From assembly GCA_031254155.1 (NCBI GenBank), contig JAIRVA010000303.1, forward strand, positions 1 through 17,085: DNA of 17,085 bases, in the 5' to 3' direction. The notes under the pieces are model-generated. The model saw nothing but the letters and a program-made list of their open reading frames with translations. It ran no database searches and was not told the origin of the DNA. The position numbers and the translations under genes are program-made. Origin of the DNA: Propionibacteriaceae bacterium (GTDB lineage Bacteria; Actinomycetota; Actinomycetes; Propionibacteriales; Propionibacteriaceae). Below are positions 1 to 6,137 of the stretch, one piece after another (positions within the stretch are counted from its first letter, which is position 1; each line of letters opens with the position of its first letter).

Positions 1-501
1 AGCCGAACGGGCGAGACGGGCCTCCCCGGGGACACGGGCGGGCGACTCCGGGGGCTCCCCCTCGCTCAAATCCCGGCCCGGACAGGCGGCGACGGAGTGG
101 AAACTCTGGACTAGCGGTACGCCACGGCGGTGCGCCAGGTCCAGCGCCGCGATCCCGCTCATCCAGTGCTGGCAGTGGTAGAGGTCGTACTCCCTTGTCA
201 ACTCCGCCAATCCGTCGGCGAACTGTGGGATGTAGGCATCGATCGCCGACTTGGGCCGGGGGCGGACCGGCCCGGCGTCAAGGTACAACAACCGTACTCC
301 CGGCTGGATCTCCGCCACATCCGGCTGCCCCGGATCGGAGCGCCGCGTGATGAGGTCAACCTCGTAGCCCAGTCCGGCCAGCGCCAACGCCGCGTGCCAC
401 TCCACCACGTTCATGCCACCCGCGTCCGCCGAACCGGGCGGCTCCGTCGGTGACGTGTGCATCGACACCATCGCGATCCGCCGGGGATTCAGATTTCTCA
501 T
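1..501 (-). CDS. GT4-family glycosyltransferase, MshA-like, N-terminal part (runs off the window)
   Basis: The frame is open from the ATG at 501 to the window edge, giving 167 residues; the C-terminal nucleotide-sugar-binding half lies outside. Near the N-terminus it reads VSMHTSPTEPPGSADAGGMN, which matches the donor/acceptor loop of MshA and related actinobacterial GT4 enzymes (typical form HTSP..PG..DAGGMNV). Further on, HCQHWMSGIAAL and a LSEGEPPE stretch line up with the MshA segments HSHYWLSG and LADGDAPEP. MshA joins GlcNAc to inositol-3-phosphate in mycothiol synthesis, but GT4 paralogues share these motifs, so the substrate is not settled. I chose 501 because a TACACT hexamer lies 6 nt upstream, as at other genes here; the ATG at 505 is in another frame. 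A repeat array at 551-590 may control it. Family confident, specific role uncertain. Confidence 0.8.
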   Translation of the reverse strand, partial: MRNLNPRRIAMVSMHTSPTEPPGSADAGGMNVVEWHAALALAGLGYEVDLITRRSDPGQPDVAEIQPGVRLLYLDAGPVRPRPKSAIDAYIPQFADGLAELTREYDLYHCQHWMSGIAALDLAHRRGVPLVQSFHSVAACPGRDLSEGEPPESPARVPGEARLARSA

Positions 502-507
502 CCATCC

Positions 508-513
508 AGTGTA
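508..513 (-). promoter_or_regulatory. Leaderless -10 hexamer of the glycosyltransferase gene
   Basis: On the minus strand TACACT is followed by GGATGG and then the ATG. The hexamer fits the actinobacterial -10 form TAnnnT, and its 6-nt distance from the start codon means transcription would begin at or next to the ATG. The same arrangement is seen at five other genes in the window. No clear -35 is visible. Confidence 0.6.
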
Positions 514-550
514 CGCGGGGGAGAAACCGGCTCCGGCGCCCGGCAGAAAT

Positions 551-590
551 ACTCGAGAAACCGAGTATAAATGTACTCGGACTGGCGAGT
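551..590. promoter_or_regulatory. Array of four alternating ACTCG / CGAGT half-sites
   Basis: ACTCG (551-555), CGAGT (562-566), ACTCG (575-579) and CGAGT (586-590) alternate in orientation, and each orientation recurs after exactly 24 bp. The central pair forms the perfect 7-bp inverted repeat CCGAGTA-N6-TACTCGG (561-580). The array lies between the lacI-type gene's stop and the glycosyltransferase start, about 50-90 bp upstream of the predicted start of transcription of the latter. It could be an upstream binding site for two dimers of an unknown regulator, or part of a terminator for the repressor gene, although no T-run follows. Confidence 0.5.
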
Positions 591-616
591 ATAAATCGGT
601 CGGGCAGCAGCCCCGC

Positions 617-1627
617 TCAGGCGGGGGGCGCGGTGGACTCGCGTACCACCAGTGACGTCGCCAACTCAACTTTCTTGCGGGGGGGTTCGATACCACGGTA
701 GGCCATGTCGACGAGGATGCGGGTCGCCTCGCGGGCCATGTCGGTCAGCGGCTGCCGGATCGTCGTGAGGGGCGGGGACACCCACTGGCACAACGGTACA
801 TCGTCAAACCCGACCACGGAGAGGTCCTCGGGAACGCGCAGCCCGGCCGCCTTGGCCGCCTGGTACACCCCGTGGGCCTGCAGGTCAGACCCCGCGAAGA
901 TCGCGGTCGGCGGCTTGGGAAGCCGGAGCAGCCGGGCGCCCCCGTAGTACCCGCCCTCGACCTGGAAGTTACCGACGCTGACCAAGTTTTCGTCGTACGG
1001 GAGGCCGGCGCGGTCGAGCGCATCTTTGTACCCCGCCAGGCGCTCCTGCGAACACATTAGGCCCCGGTCGCCGGTGATGATCCCGATCCGGGTGTGCCCG
1101 AGCCCGATCAGGTGCTCGGTCGCCTCGACGCCGCCGTCGAAGTTGGTCGCGCCGATGACAGGTACGTCCTGTTCGGGCACGCCGATGGGATCGACGAAGA
1201 CGTACGGGATACCCAGCTTGCCCAGCTCCTGGTCGACGCCGGTCTGAAAACGGGAGACGACAAGGACAATCCCGTCGGTGTGCCGCTGCGCCAACGACGT
1301 GAGCCAATGCCGATTTCCCATCGTCCGGCCGTGCGTCGGCGTGACGACGAGCCCGACCCCGGCGCGGGCCGCCTCCTCCTGCGCGCCGACCAGGATCAAC
1401 GTCGACCACAGCGTGTCGATGCCGCGCATCACGATGTCGATGAGCCCCGCCCGGTGCCGGATCCCGGTCCCCCGCCGCCGGTACCCCTCCTGCTCCAGGA
1501 TCTCCAGAATCTGGTCCCGCCGCGTCTCGGACACCCCGGCCCGCCCGTTGAGAACCTTCGACACCGTCGCCAGAGACACGCCGGCGATGTCCGCGATGTC
1601 GGCCAGCGTCATTCGTGTTTGCGTCAT
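617..1627 (-). CDS. LacI-family transcriptional repressor
   Basis: This is a full-length LacI/GalR-type regulator of 336 aa (family usually 330-350). The N-terminal helix-turn-helix is at about residues 7-27 (TLADIADIAGVSLATVSKVL), followed by the hinge helix region (to about 55) and a periplasmic-binding-protein-like sensor domain with GLGHTRIGIITGD and, near the C-terminus, DLSVVGFDDVPL, both classic for the family. The start at 1627 has a Shine-Dalgarno GGAGG at 1637-1641. The gene is divergent from the GH3 glycosidase, and a GAAA-C-TTTC palindrome lies between them, just downstream of the gene's own putative -10, which suggests autoregulation and control of the glycosidase by a sugar from its pathway. 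The inducer cannot be read from the sequence; a xylo- or gluco-oligosaccharide is a guess from the neighbour. Confidence 0.93.
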   Translation of the reverse strand: MTQTRMTLADIADIAGVSLATVSKVLNGRAGVSETRRDQILEILEQEGYRRRGTGIRHRAGLIDIVMRGIDTLWSTLILVGAQEEAARAGVGLVVTPTHGRTMGNRHWLTSLAQRHTDGIVLVVSRFQTGVDQELGKLGIPYVFVDPIGVPEQDVPVIGATNFDGGVEATEHLIGLGHTRIGIITGDRGLMCSQERLAGYKDALDRAGLPYDENLVSVGNFQVEGGYYGGARLLRLPKPPTAIFAGSDLQAHGVYQAAKAAGLRVPEDLSVVGFDDVPLCQWVSPPLTTIRQPLTDMAREATRILVDMAYRGIEPPRKKVELATSLVVRESTAPPA

Positions 1628-1645
1628 TTCGTCCTACCTCCGCAC

Positions 1646-1654
1646 GAAACTTTC
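1646..1654. promoter_or_regulatory. Probable operator of the LacI-type repressor (GAAA-C-TTTC)
   Basis: GAAACTTTC is a perfect 4+1+4 palindrome preceded by C (CGAAACTTTC). As I recall, palindromes of the type CGAAA-N-TTTCG are operators of LacI-type regulators of xylan and other glycan genes in actinomycetes. It sits 19-27 bp upstream of the repressor start, in the divergent region. Only one side of the flanking C/G is conserved, so the match is partial. Confidence 0.55.
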
Positions 1655-1658
1655 TTAG

Positions 1659-1664
1659 AGAATA
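1659..1664 (-). promoter_or_regulatory. Possible -10 of the lacI-type gene
   Basis: TATTCT on the minus strand fits TAnnnT and lies just upstream of the palindrome at 1646-1654, so a repressor bound there would cover the start of transcription. There is no convincing -35 hexamer. Confidence 0.35.
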
Positions 1665-1808
1665 CCGCAGTTTTCCTAAAGCCACCCCGTTGAACTAAAA
1701 ACTCACCCTAAAGTGGACGTGTGGGAGTACGGGGCCGTCGTGAAACCCACCGTGATGAGGGAAATCGCCGCCCCCGTCCGAAGACAACCAGCCATAAAAG
1801 GAGAGATA

Positions 1809-4100
1809 ATGCAGCCGTCTGCCCGTGTCAGCGACCTACTGGCGTCGCTGACCGTCGACGAGAAGATCGCCCAGCTGTACGGGATTTGGCTGGGGTATGA
1901 CGAGGGCGGCGTGGTGGCCCCCGACATGGACACCCTGGATGACACCGCACCCGAGTTCGCCGACTACGCCGTCCACGGTATGAGCCAGTTGACAAGGGTG
2001 TACGGTACGAAACCCGTGCTGCCCGCCGAGGGACTGGCGACTCTCATCGGCTGCCAGAAGTGGATCCGCGACCACACCCGCCGCCCGATCGGCGTCCTCG
2101 CCCACGAGGAGTGCCTGACCGGTCTGGCGGCCTGGACCGCCACCACCTTCCCCACCCCGCTGGCAACCGCGGCCGCGTTCGACCCCGCGATCACGTTTGC
2201 CATGGGGGCCGCCATCGGCGAGTCCGTGGCCCGGTTGGGCGTCCATCAGGGCTTGTCACCCGTACTTGACGTTGTCCGCGACGTCCGCTGGGGCCGCGTC
2301 GAGGAAACGATGGGCGAGGACCCGTACGTCATCGGGACGCTCGGCAAGGCGTACGTCGAAGGTCTGCAATCAACCGGCATCATTGCCACACTCAAGCACT
2401 ACGCCGGCTACTCCAACTCCCGCGCCGGGCGGAATCTCGCCCCCGTCCACGCCGGGCCCCGGGAACTGGAGGACGTCTTCCTCATCCCGTTCGAAATCGC
2501 GCTGCTCGACGGGCACGCCGGGTCGGTCATGCCCGCGTACGTCGACATCGACGGCGTCCCCGTGCACGGCGACCGCCACCTGCTGACCGAAATCCTGCGG
2601 GAACGCTGGGGCTTCGAGGGTACGGTGGTGGCCGACTACTTCGGCATCGCCTTCCTCAAGAAGGAACACGGGGTGGTGGCCACCCTGACCGAGGCGGCGG
2701 CCGAGGCGCTGCTCGCCGGGGTCGACGTGGAGCTGCCGAGCGCCGACGCCTTCCACGAGGCGGAGTTCGCCGAGCTCTGCCGACGGGACCCGGCCGTGGC
2801 CGCCGCCCTCGATACGGCCGTGACCAGGGTATTGATACAGAAGGAGACCCTCGGGCTGCTGGATATCGACGCCGAGATCGCCCGGCTCGAGGCCCTGCTC
2901 GCGGACGCACCCGCAACCCTCGATCCCCCCGAACACCGTGCGATTGCGGCGGGTCTGGCCGAAGAGTCGGTCATCCTGATGGCGAACAACGGGGCCTTGC
3001 CGCTGGCACCCCGGCCCGGGCTGCGGATCGGGGTCGTCGGCCCGAACGCCGACCGGGAGGCCGCCCTGTTCGGCTGCTACAGCTTTATCAACCACGTTCT
3101 GGCGCACAACCCGGGGGTCGAATCCCGGGTGGCCGCGCCAACGATCCTCGAGGCACTGCGGGCTGAGTACGGCGCGGATGGCGTCGCTTACGCGGCGGGC
3201 TGCGATGTGCGCGGGGATTGTCGAGGCGGCATCGCTGACGCTGTCGCCCTGGCGGAGCGGTCGGACGTGGTCATCGCCGTCATGGGGGACCAGGCCGGGT
3301 TGTTCGGCGAAGGTACCTCCGGCGAGGGGTGCGACGTCGACTCCCTCGCCTTGCCGGGGGTCCAGCCGGAGTTGGTCGAGGCGCTGTTGGCGACGGGTAC
3401 GCCGGTCATCCTCGTCCTCGTCACCGGCCGGCCCTACGCCGTCGGGGCGTACTCCGAACGGGCCGCGGCGACGGTGCAGGCGTTCTTCCCTGGCGAAGAG
3501 GGAGCGGCCGCCGTGGCCGGCGTCTTGTCGGGGCGGGTCAACCCCTCAGGACATTTGCCGGTGTCAGTCCCCAGATCACTGGGCGTACTGCCGTACTCCT
3601 ACCTCCACCCCAAGCTCGGCGACCCGGGCAGCGTGTCCTCTATCGACACCACGCCGCAGTTCTCCTTCGGCCACGGCCTGAGCTACACGACGTTCGAGTT
3701 CGGCGAGTTCACGGTGCCGGAGACCGCGCCGACCGACGGGTGGATTCCGGTGAGCGTCGTGGTCAAGAACAGCGGGTCGCGGGAGGGTACGACGCTCGTG
3801 CAGGTGTACGGGCACGACGTCGTGGCGAGCGTCACCCGGCCGCTCAAACAACTTCTGGGGTACGCCCGGGTGAGGTTGGGGGCAGGGGAATCGCGCCTTG
3901 TCACACTGGAAATCCCCACTGCGCGGCTTGCCTTCCACAACCGCGAGATGATCCGGGTCGTGGAGCCAGGCGAGGTACGGGTGTGGCTGGGTTGGGACTG
4001 TGACCACCCGGCGACCGAGAAACGGGCCGTCCAACTCACGGGCGGGGCGGCCCAGGTGACCGGCGACACCCCACGACTGGTGACCGTCTCCATCGCGTAA
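1809..4100 (+). CDS. Glycoside hydrolase family 3 beta-glucosidase / beta-xylosidase, cytoplasmic
   Basis: This 763-aa enzyme has the full GH3 order: an N-terminal TIM-barrel domain, an alpha/beta sandwich, and a C-terminal fibronectin-III-like domain (from about residue 640, with PLKQLLGY and VRVWLG near the end). The barrel carries RWGRVEETMGEDPY (160-173), the substrate-binding KH pair (196-197) and VVADYF (273-278), in which Asp276 is the expected nucleophile. SGEGCDVDSLALPG (504-517) carries the likely acid/base Glu506. The VADYFGIAF variant and RAGRNLAPV resemble actinomycete enzymes often assigned as beta-xylosidases, so specificity is open. I start at 1809 because AAGGAG lies 5 nt before it; the same frame is open upstream to 1713 but that part has no ribosome site and is poorly conserved in character. 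There is no signal peptide, so it should act on imported oligosaccharides. The divergent repressor is its likely controller. Confidence 0.92.
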   Translation: MQPSARVSDLLASLTVDEKIAQLYGIWLGYDEGGVVAPDMDTLDDTAPEFADYAVHGMSQLTRVYGTKPVLPAEGLATLIGCQKWIRDHTRRPIGVLAHEECLTGLAAWTATTFPTPLATAAAFDPAITFAMGAAIGESVARLGVHQGLSPVLDVVRDVRWGRVEETMGEDPYVIGTLGKAYVEGLQSTGIIATLKHYAGYSNSRAGRNLAPVHAGPRELEDVFLIPFEIALLDGHAGSVMPAYVDIDGVPVHGDRHLLTEILRERWGFEGTVVADYFGIAFLKKEHGVVATLTEAAAEALLAGVDVELPSADAFHEAEFAELCRRDPAVAAALDTAVTRVLIQKETLGLLDIDAEIARLEALLADAPATLDPPEHRAIAAGLAEESVILMANNGALPLAPRPGLRIGVVGPNADREAALFGCYSFINHVLAHNPGVESRVAAPTILEALRAEYGADGVAYAAGCDVRGDCRGGIADAVALAERSDVVIAVMGDQAGLFGEGTSGEGCDVDSLALPGVQPELVEALLATGTPVILVLVTGRPYAVGAYSERAAATVQAFFPGEEGAAAVAGVLSGRVNPSGHLPVSVPRSLGVLPYSYLHPKLGDPGSVSSIDTTPQFSFGHGLSYTTFEFGEFTVPETAPTDGWIPVSVVVKNSGSREGTTLVQVYGHDVVASVTRPLKQLLGYARVRLGAGESRLVTLEIPTARLAFHNREMIRVVEPGEVRVWLGWDCDHPATEKRAVQLTGGAAQVTGDTPRLVTVSIA

Positions 4101-4111
4101 CCCGGCCGACG

Positions 4112-4254
4112 GGTCACAACTTGGGCGACACCGCCCGTTTTCGGACGCCCCGGGCTCAACTGCCCAAGTTGTGTCGGCGGCATCGCCAGATCGGGTGACA
4201 CAACTTGGGCAGTTGACCGGAGAGCCTCTGATATTGCCGTCTCCTACCCAAGTT
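4112..4254. repeat. Cluster of CACAACTTGGGC repeats including a 20-bp perfect inverted repeat
   Basis: The 12-mer CACAACTTGGGC occurs at 4115-4126 and 4199-4210, and inverted at 4161-4172; a shorter relative (CCCAAGTT) is at 4247-4254. The second and third copies are extended into perfect 20-bp arms at 4156-4175 and 4197-4216, separated by 21 nt, so they could form a long hairpin. The remaining stretch up to vapB (4255-4420) holds no gene I can support. This may be an intergenic dispersed repeat or a multi-site operator. Confidence 0.7.
4123..4141 (+). terminator. Rho-independent terminator after the GH3 gene
   Basis: GGGCG-ACAC-CGCCC forms a 5-bp all-G/C stem with a 4-nt loop, followed by GTTTT. 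It is 22 nt past the glycosidase stop codon, in the right place and orientation. The T-run is short. Confidence 0.5.
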
Positions 4255-4420
4255 TTGGCGGGTCCGCCAACCCGGATCCCGGTGCACCCTTGACCCAGCC
4301 GGACACGACGTCGCTGACTCCACGGCGGCTCCTCGCCGCGCCGCCCGAGTGTGAAATTTCGGGGGACACCAGAGTTTGCCGACCGTTGGCGTACTCTCGT
4401 ACACAGCGAAAGGCGTACCC

Positions 4421-4627
4421 ATGCGAACCACCATCGACATTGATGACGACCTGACCCGGGACGCGATGACCCTGGCTGGTCTCCCGACGAAACGGGTGGC
4501 CGTCGCCCAAGCCTTGCAGGAGTTCGTCGCCAGACGGCAGCGCCACGACCTGCGCGATCTGTTCGGTGAGGTCACGTTCACCCCTGGGTACGACTGCAAA
4601 GCCCTCCGCGAAGGGCGCGAGCCGTGA
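4421..4627 (+). CDS. vapB: VapB-type antitoxin
   Basis: The 68-aa product begins MRTTIDIDDDLTRDAMTLAG and continues with TKRVAVAQALQEFVARR, the ribbon-helix-helix pattern of type II VapB antitoxins of actinobacteria (usual opening MRTTIDIDDDLL..A). The acidic/aromatic tail (roughly 45-68) is where VapB normally wraps its toxin. The start at 4421 is preceded by GAAAGG (4408-4413). Its stop overlaps the next start in the tetranucleotide GTGA, the usual coupling of vapB to vapC. The antitoxin looks complete although the partner is not. It should bind its own promoter; the GTAC-TCTC-GTAC sequence at 4391-4402 might be the site, but this is weak. Confidence 0.88.
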   Translation: MRTTIDIDDDLTRDAMTLAGLPTKRVAVAQALQEFVARRQRHDLRDLFGEVTFTPGYDCKALREGREP

Positions 4628-4821
4628 TTCTGGTCGATTCGTCCGTCTTGATCAAGGCACTGGGCGGCCAGTTCGACCCGCCCAAGGTTCAGTTGTTCGA
4701 CCGCCCCATTGCCTGTACGGCCATCCACCACACCGCGCCCATGCTCCACGACGACCGGGACTTCGACCGCATCGCCCAGCACGTCCCCGAACTCACCATC
4801 TTTGATGCGCCAGTCGCGTGA
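4624..4821 (+). pseudogene. vapC: VapC PIN-domain toxin with an internal in-frame deletion
   Basis: VapC toxins are PIN-domain ribonucleases of about 125-135 aa. This frame has only 65 residues, and they match the two ends of the family: MILVDSSVLIKAL at the start, with the first catalytic Asp (residue 5), and ACTAIHHTAPMLHDDRDFDR near the end (30-49), where LLHDDRDFD is the typical C-terminal block. The middle, which holds the conserved active-site Glu and most of the helices, is absent. The reading frame survives across the join. Asp5, Asp26 and Asp44/46 remain, but without the core it should be neither folded nor active. It starts with GTG overlapping the vapB stop. An alternative is a real mini-protein, but nothing supports activity. 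Confidence 0.8.
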
Positions 4822-4848
4822 GGCGACAGGCTGGTGCTGGAAATGCGC

Positions 4849-4907
4849 CCGTGGGGTCAGTTCGGTCGGGAATCACCCGTCCACAGGCGACCCAAGTGAC
4901 CCCACGG
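4849..4907. repeat. Inverted repeat with 11-bp arms (CCGTGGGGTCA / TGACCCCACGG)
   Basis: The arms at 4849-4859 and 4897-4907 pair perfectly, and pairing resumes for 2 bp after one mismatch. A smaller CGGG/CCCG hairpin (4867-4879) is nested in the loop. It follows the broken vapC and has no T-run, so it is not a clear terminator. The rest of the gap to 5030 holds a further small hairpin, listed separately, and no gene. Confidence 0.55.
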
Positions 4908-4956
4908 TGAATTCCCCGGACCGGCTGGGTCTGACTTTTCGGGGGCGCCGCAGCAC

Positions 4957-4974
4957 ATGGGGATCTTTCCCCAT
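4957..4974 (+). other. Small hairpin ATGGGG-ATCTTT-CCCCAT upstream of the membrane-protein gene
   Basis: A perfect 6-bp stem with a 6-nt loop lies 57 nt before the GTG start of the membrane protein. It may belong to the 5' leader or be an operator; the function is unknown. Confidence 0.4.
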
Positions 4975-5030
4975 CGCGAACGGCCGATGGGAAGGGTAAA
5001 AAGGACCTGTTCATAACCGAAAGGATCACC

Positions 5031-6128
5031 GTGAGCAGCGCTATCGTGGCCCCAACCCGGCCCCCCGGCCCGCCCGCCGACAACCGGGTACCGATGCGAA
5101 TCCCCGTTGGGTCCAAGGCCCCGTTTGTTGCTGGGGGGTTGCTGATAGTCGCGGGGGTGCTGGTGGTACCTTGGCCATCAGTCTGGTCATGGTCATCCGC
5201 CTGGGTCTGGTGGGGCTGGTACAGTCTGTACAGAATGCTCCCGCTCAGTTCCAGCCACGAGCACAACGCCACAATGACACTCACTACCGTGAGCGCGGTG
5301 CTGTTGCTGGCGGTAGGCACCTTGCTTCTGGTGTCGACTCGGCGACCAAAGCTGCTGCGGGGCGCGATGACAACCGCCTGTACGAGCGTGGTGATTATCT
5401 TCGGCCTCGGTCTGTTCGGCAACCCGATATTTTCGGCGCCGGCCGTGTTCCTCATCATGGTCGGTGGCATGATGACAGGTGTCTTGGGCCTCCTCGCTCT
5501 GGGAGCCCGTGGGGCTCAGTCCGGGCTGCGTATCAGCACCTATGCTTGTCCTGCCGTCATCGTCGTCGGTGTTGGGATCGCGGCTCGCTTCTCGTGGTAC
5601 ATGAACGCGGTTGGGTTGAAGTGGTGGTCACTACCCTGGTTCCCATTGCGTGGCTTCCCGCTGCTTTCGTACACCAGCCCTCTCATCTTCATGGCTTTCG
5701 CACCTCTGACGCTTGTCATTGCGGCAGTGGTGGTCCTCGTCGCCGGACTGTCGTCAGACCCCACGAAAACCTACTACGTCCCGCCCGTCCGCGTACCCGC
5801 GCCCCCGCTCGCTGCGCCCGCCGTACCCCCGATGCCGTTGTACACCCTCGCGACGATGCCGGACGGTACCCAACAGATGGTCGCCCTCCCCCCAGCCGCG
5901 TACCAACCCACCTACAACCCCGGCGACGCGAAATCAGGCGGGTTCGCGGCCCTCGGGTTCTTCTTTCCCGTTGTCGGACTCATCCTGTTCCTCGTCTGGA
6001 AGGACCAAACCCCGCTGAAAGCCCGCTCGGCCGGCAAGGGCGCCCTCGCCGGCGTCATCACCTACGTCGGCCTCAGCGTCCTCTCGCTGCTTGCCTTCTT
6101 CATCTTCGTCGCCGCCGTCTCCTCGTAG
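5031..6128 (+). CDS. Multi-pass membrane protein of unknown function
   Basis: I do not recognise this 365-aa protein. It has a proline-rich N-terminal tail, a first hydrophobic segment at about 30-48, a Trp-rich external-looking stretch (SVWSWSSAWVWWGWYSLY), then segments near 80-101, 112-128, 133-158, 167-185 and 217-240. A Pro-rich linker (about 248-300) containing YTLATMPDGTQQMVALPPAA follows, then two last helices around the basic KDQTPLKARSAGKGALAG. That C-terminal pair with KD..P..A..AGKGAL resembles a small domain found alone or as a tail in many Gram-positive membrane proteins. The GTG at 5031 has AAAGGA 7 nt upstream. It is convergent with the dehydrogenase, 9 nt apart. No catalytic motif is visible. 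Confidence 0.8.
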   Translation: MSSAIVAPTRPPGPPADNRVPMRIPVGSKAPFVAGGLLIVAGVLVVPWPSVWSWSSAWVWWGWYSLYRMLPLSSSHEHNATMTLTTVSAVLLLAVGTLLLVSTRRPKLLRGAMTTACTSVVIIFGLGLFGNPIFSAPAVFLIMVGGMMTGVLGLLALGARGAQSGLRISTYACPAVIVVGVGIAARFSWYMNAVGLKWWSLPWFPLRGFPLLSYTSPLIFMAFAPLTLVIAAVVVLVAGLSSDPTKTYYVPPVRVPAPPLAAPAVPPMPLYTLATMPDGTQQMVALPPAAYQPTYNPGDAKSGGFAALGFFFPVVGLILFLVWKDQTPLKARSAGKGALAGVITYVGLSVLSLLAFFIFVAAVSS

Positions 6129-6137
6129 GCGCGCGGT

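Noticed and set aside
1713..1808. 32-residue N-terminal extension of the GH3 enzyme
   Set aside because: The ATG at 1809 has an ideal AAGGAG site and gives the normal GH3 opening; the extension has no ribosome site and overlaps the regulatory region.
4156..4782. Minus-strand frames across vapB and vapC
   Set aside because: Shadow of the vapBC genes; no domain and no start signals.
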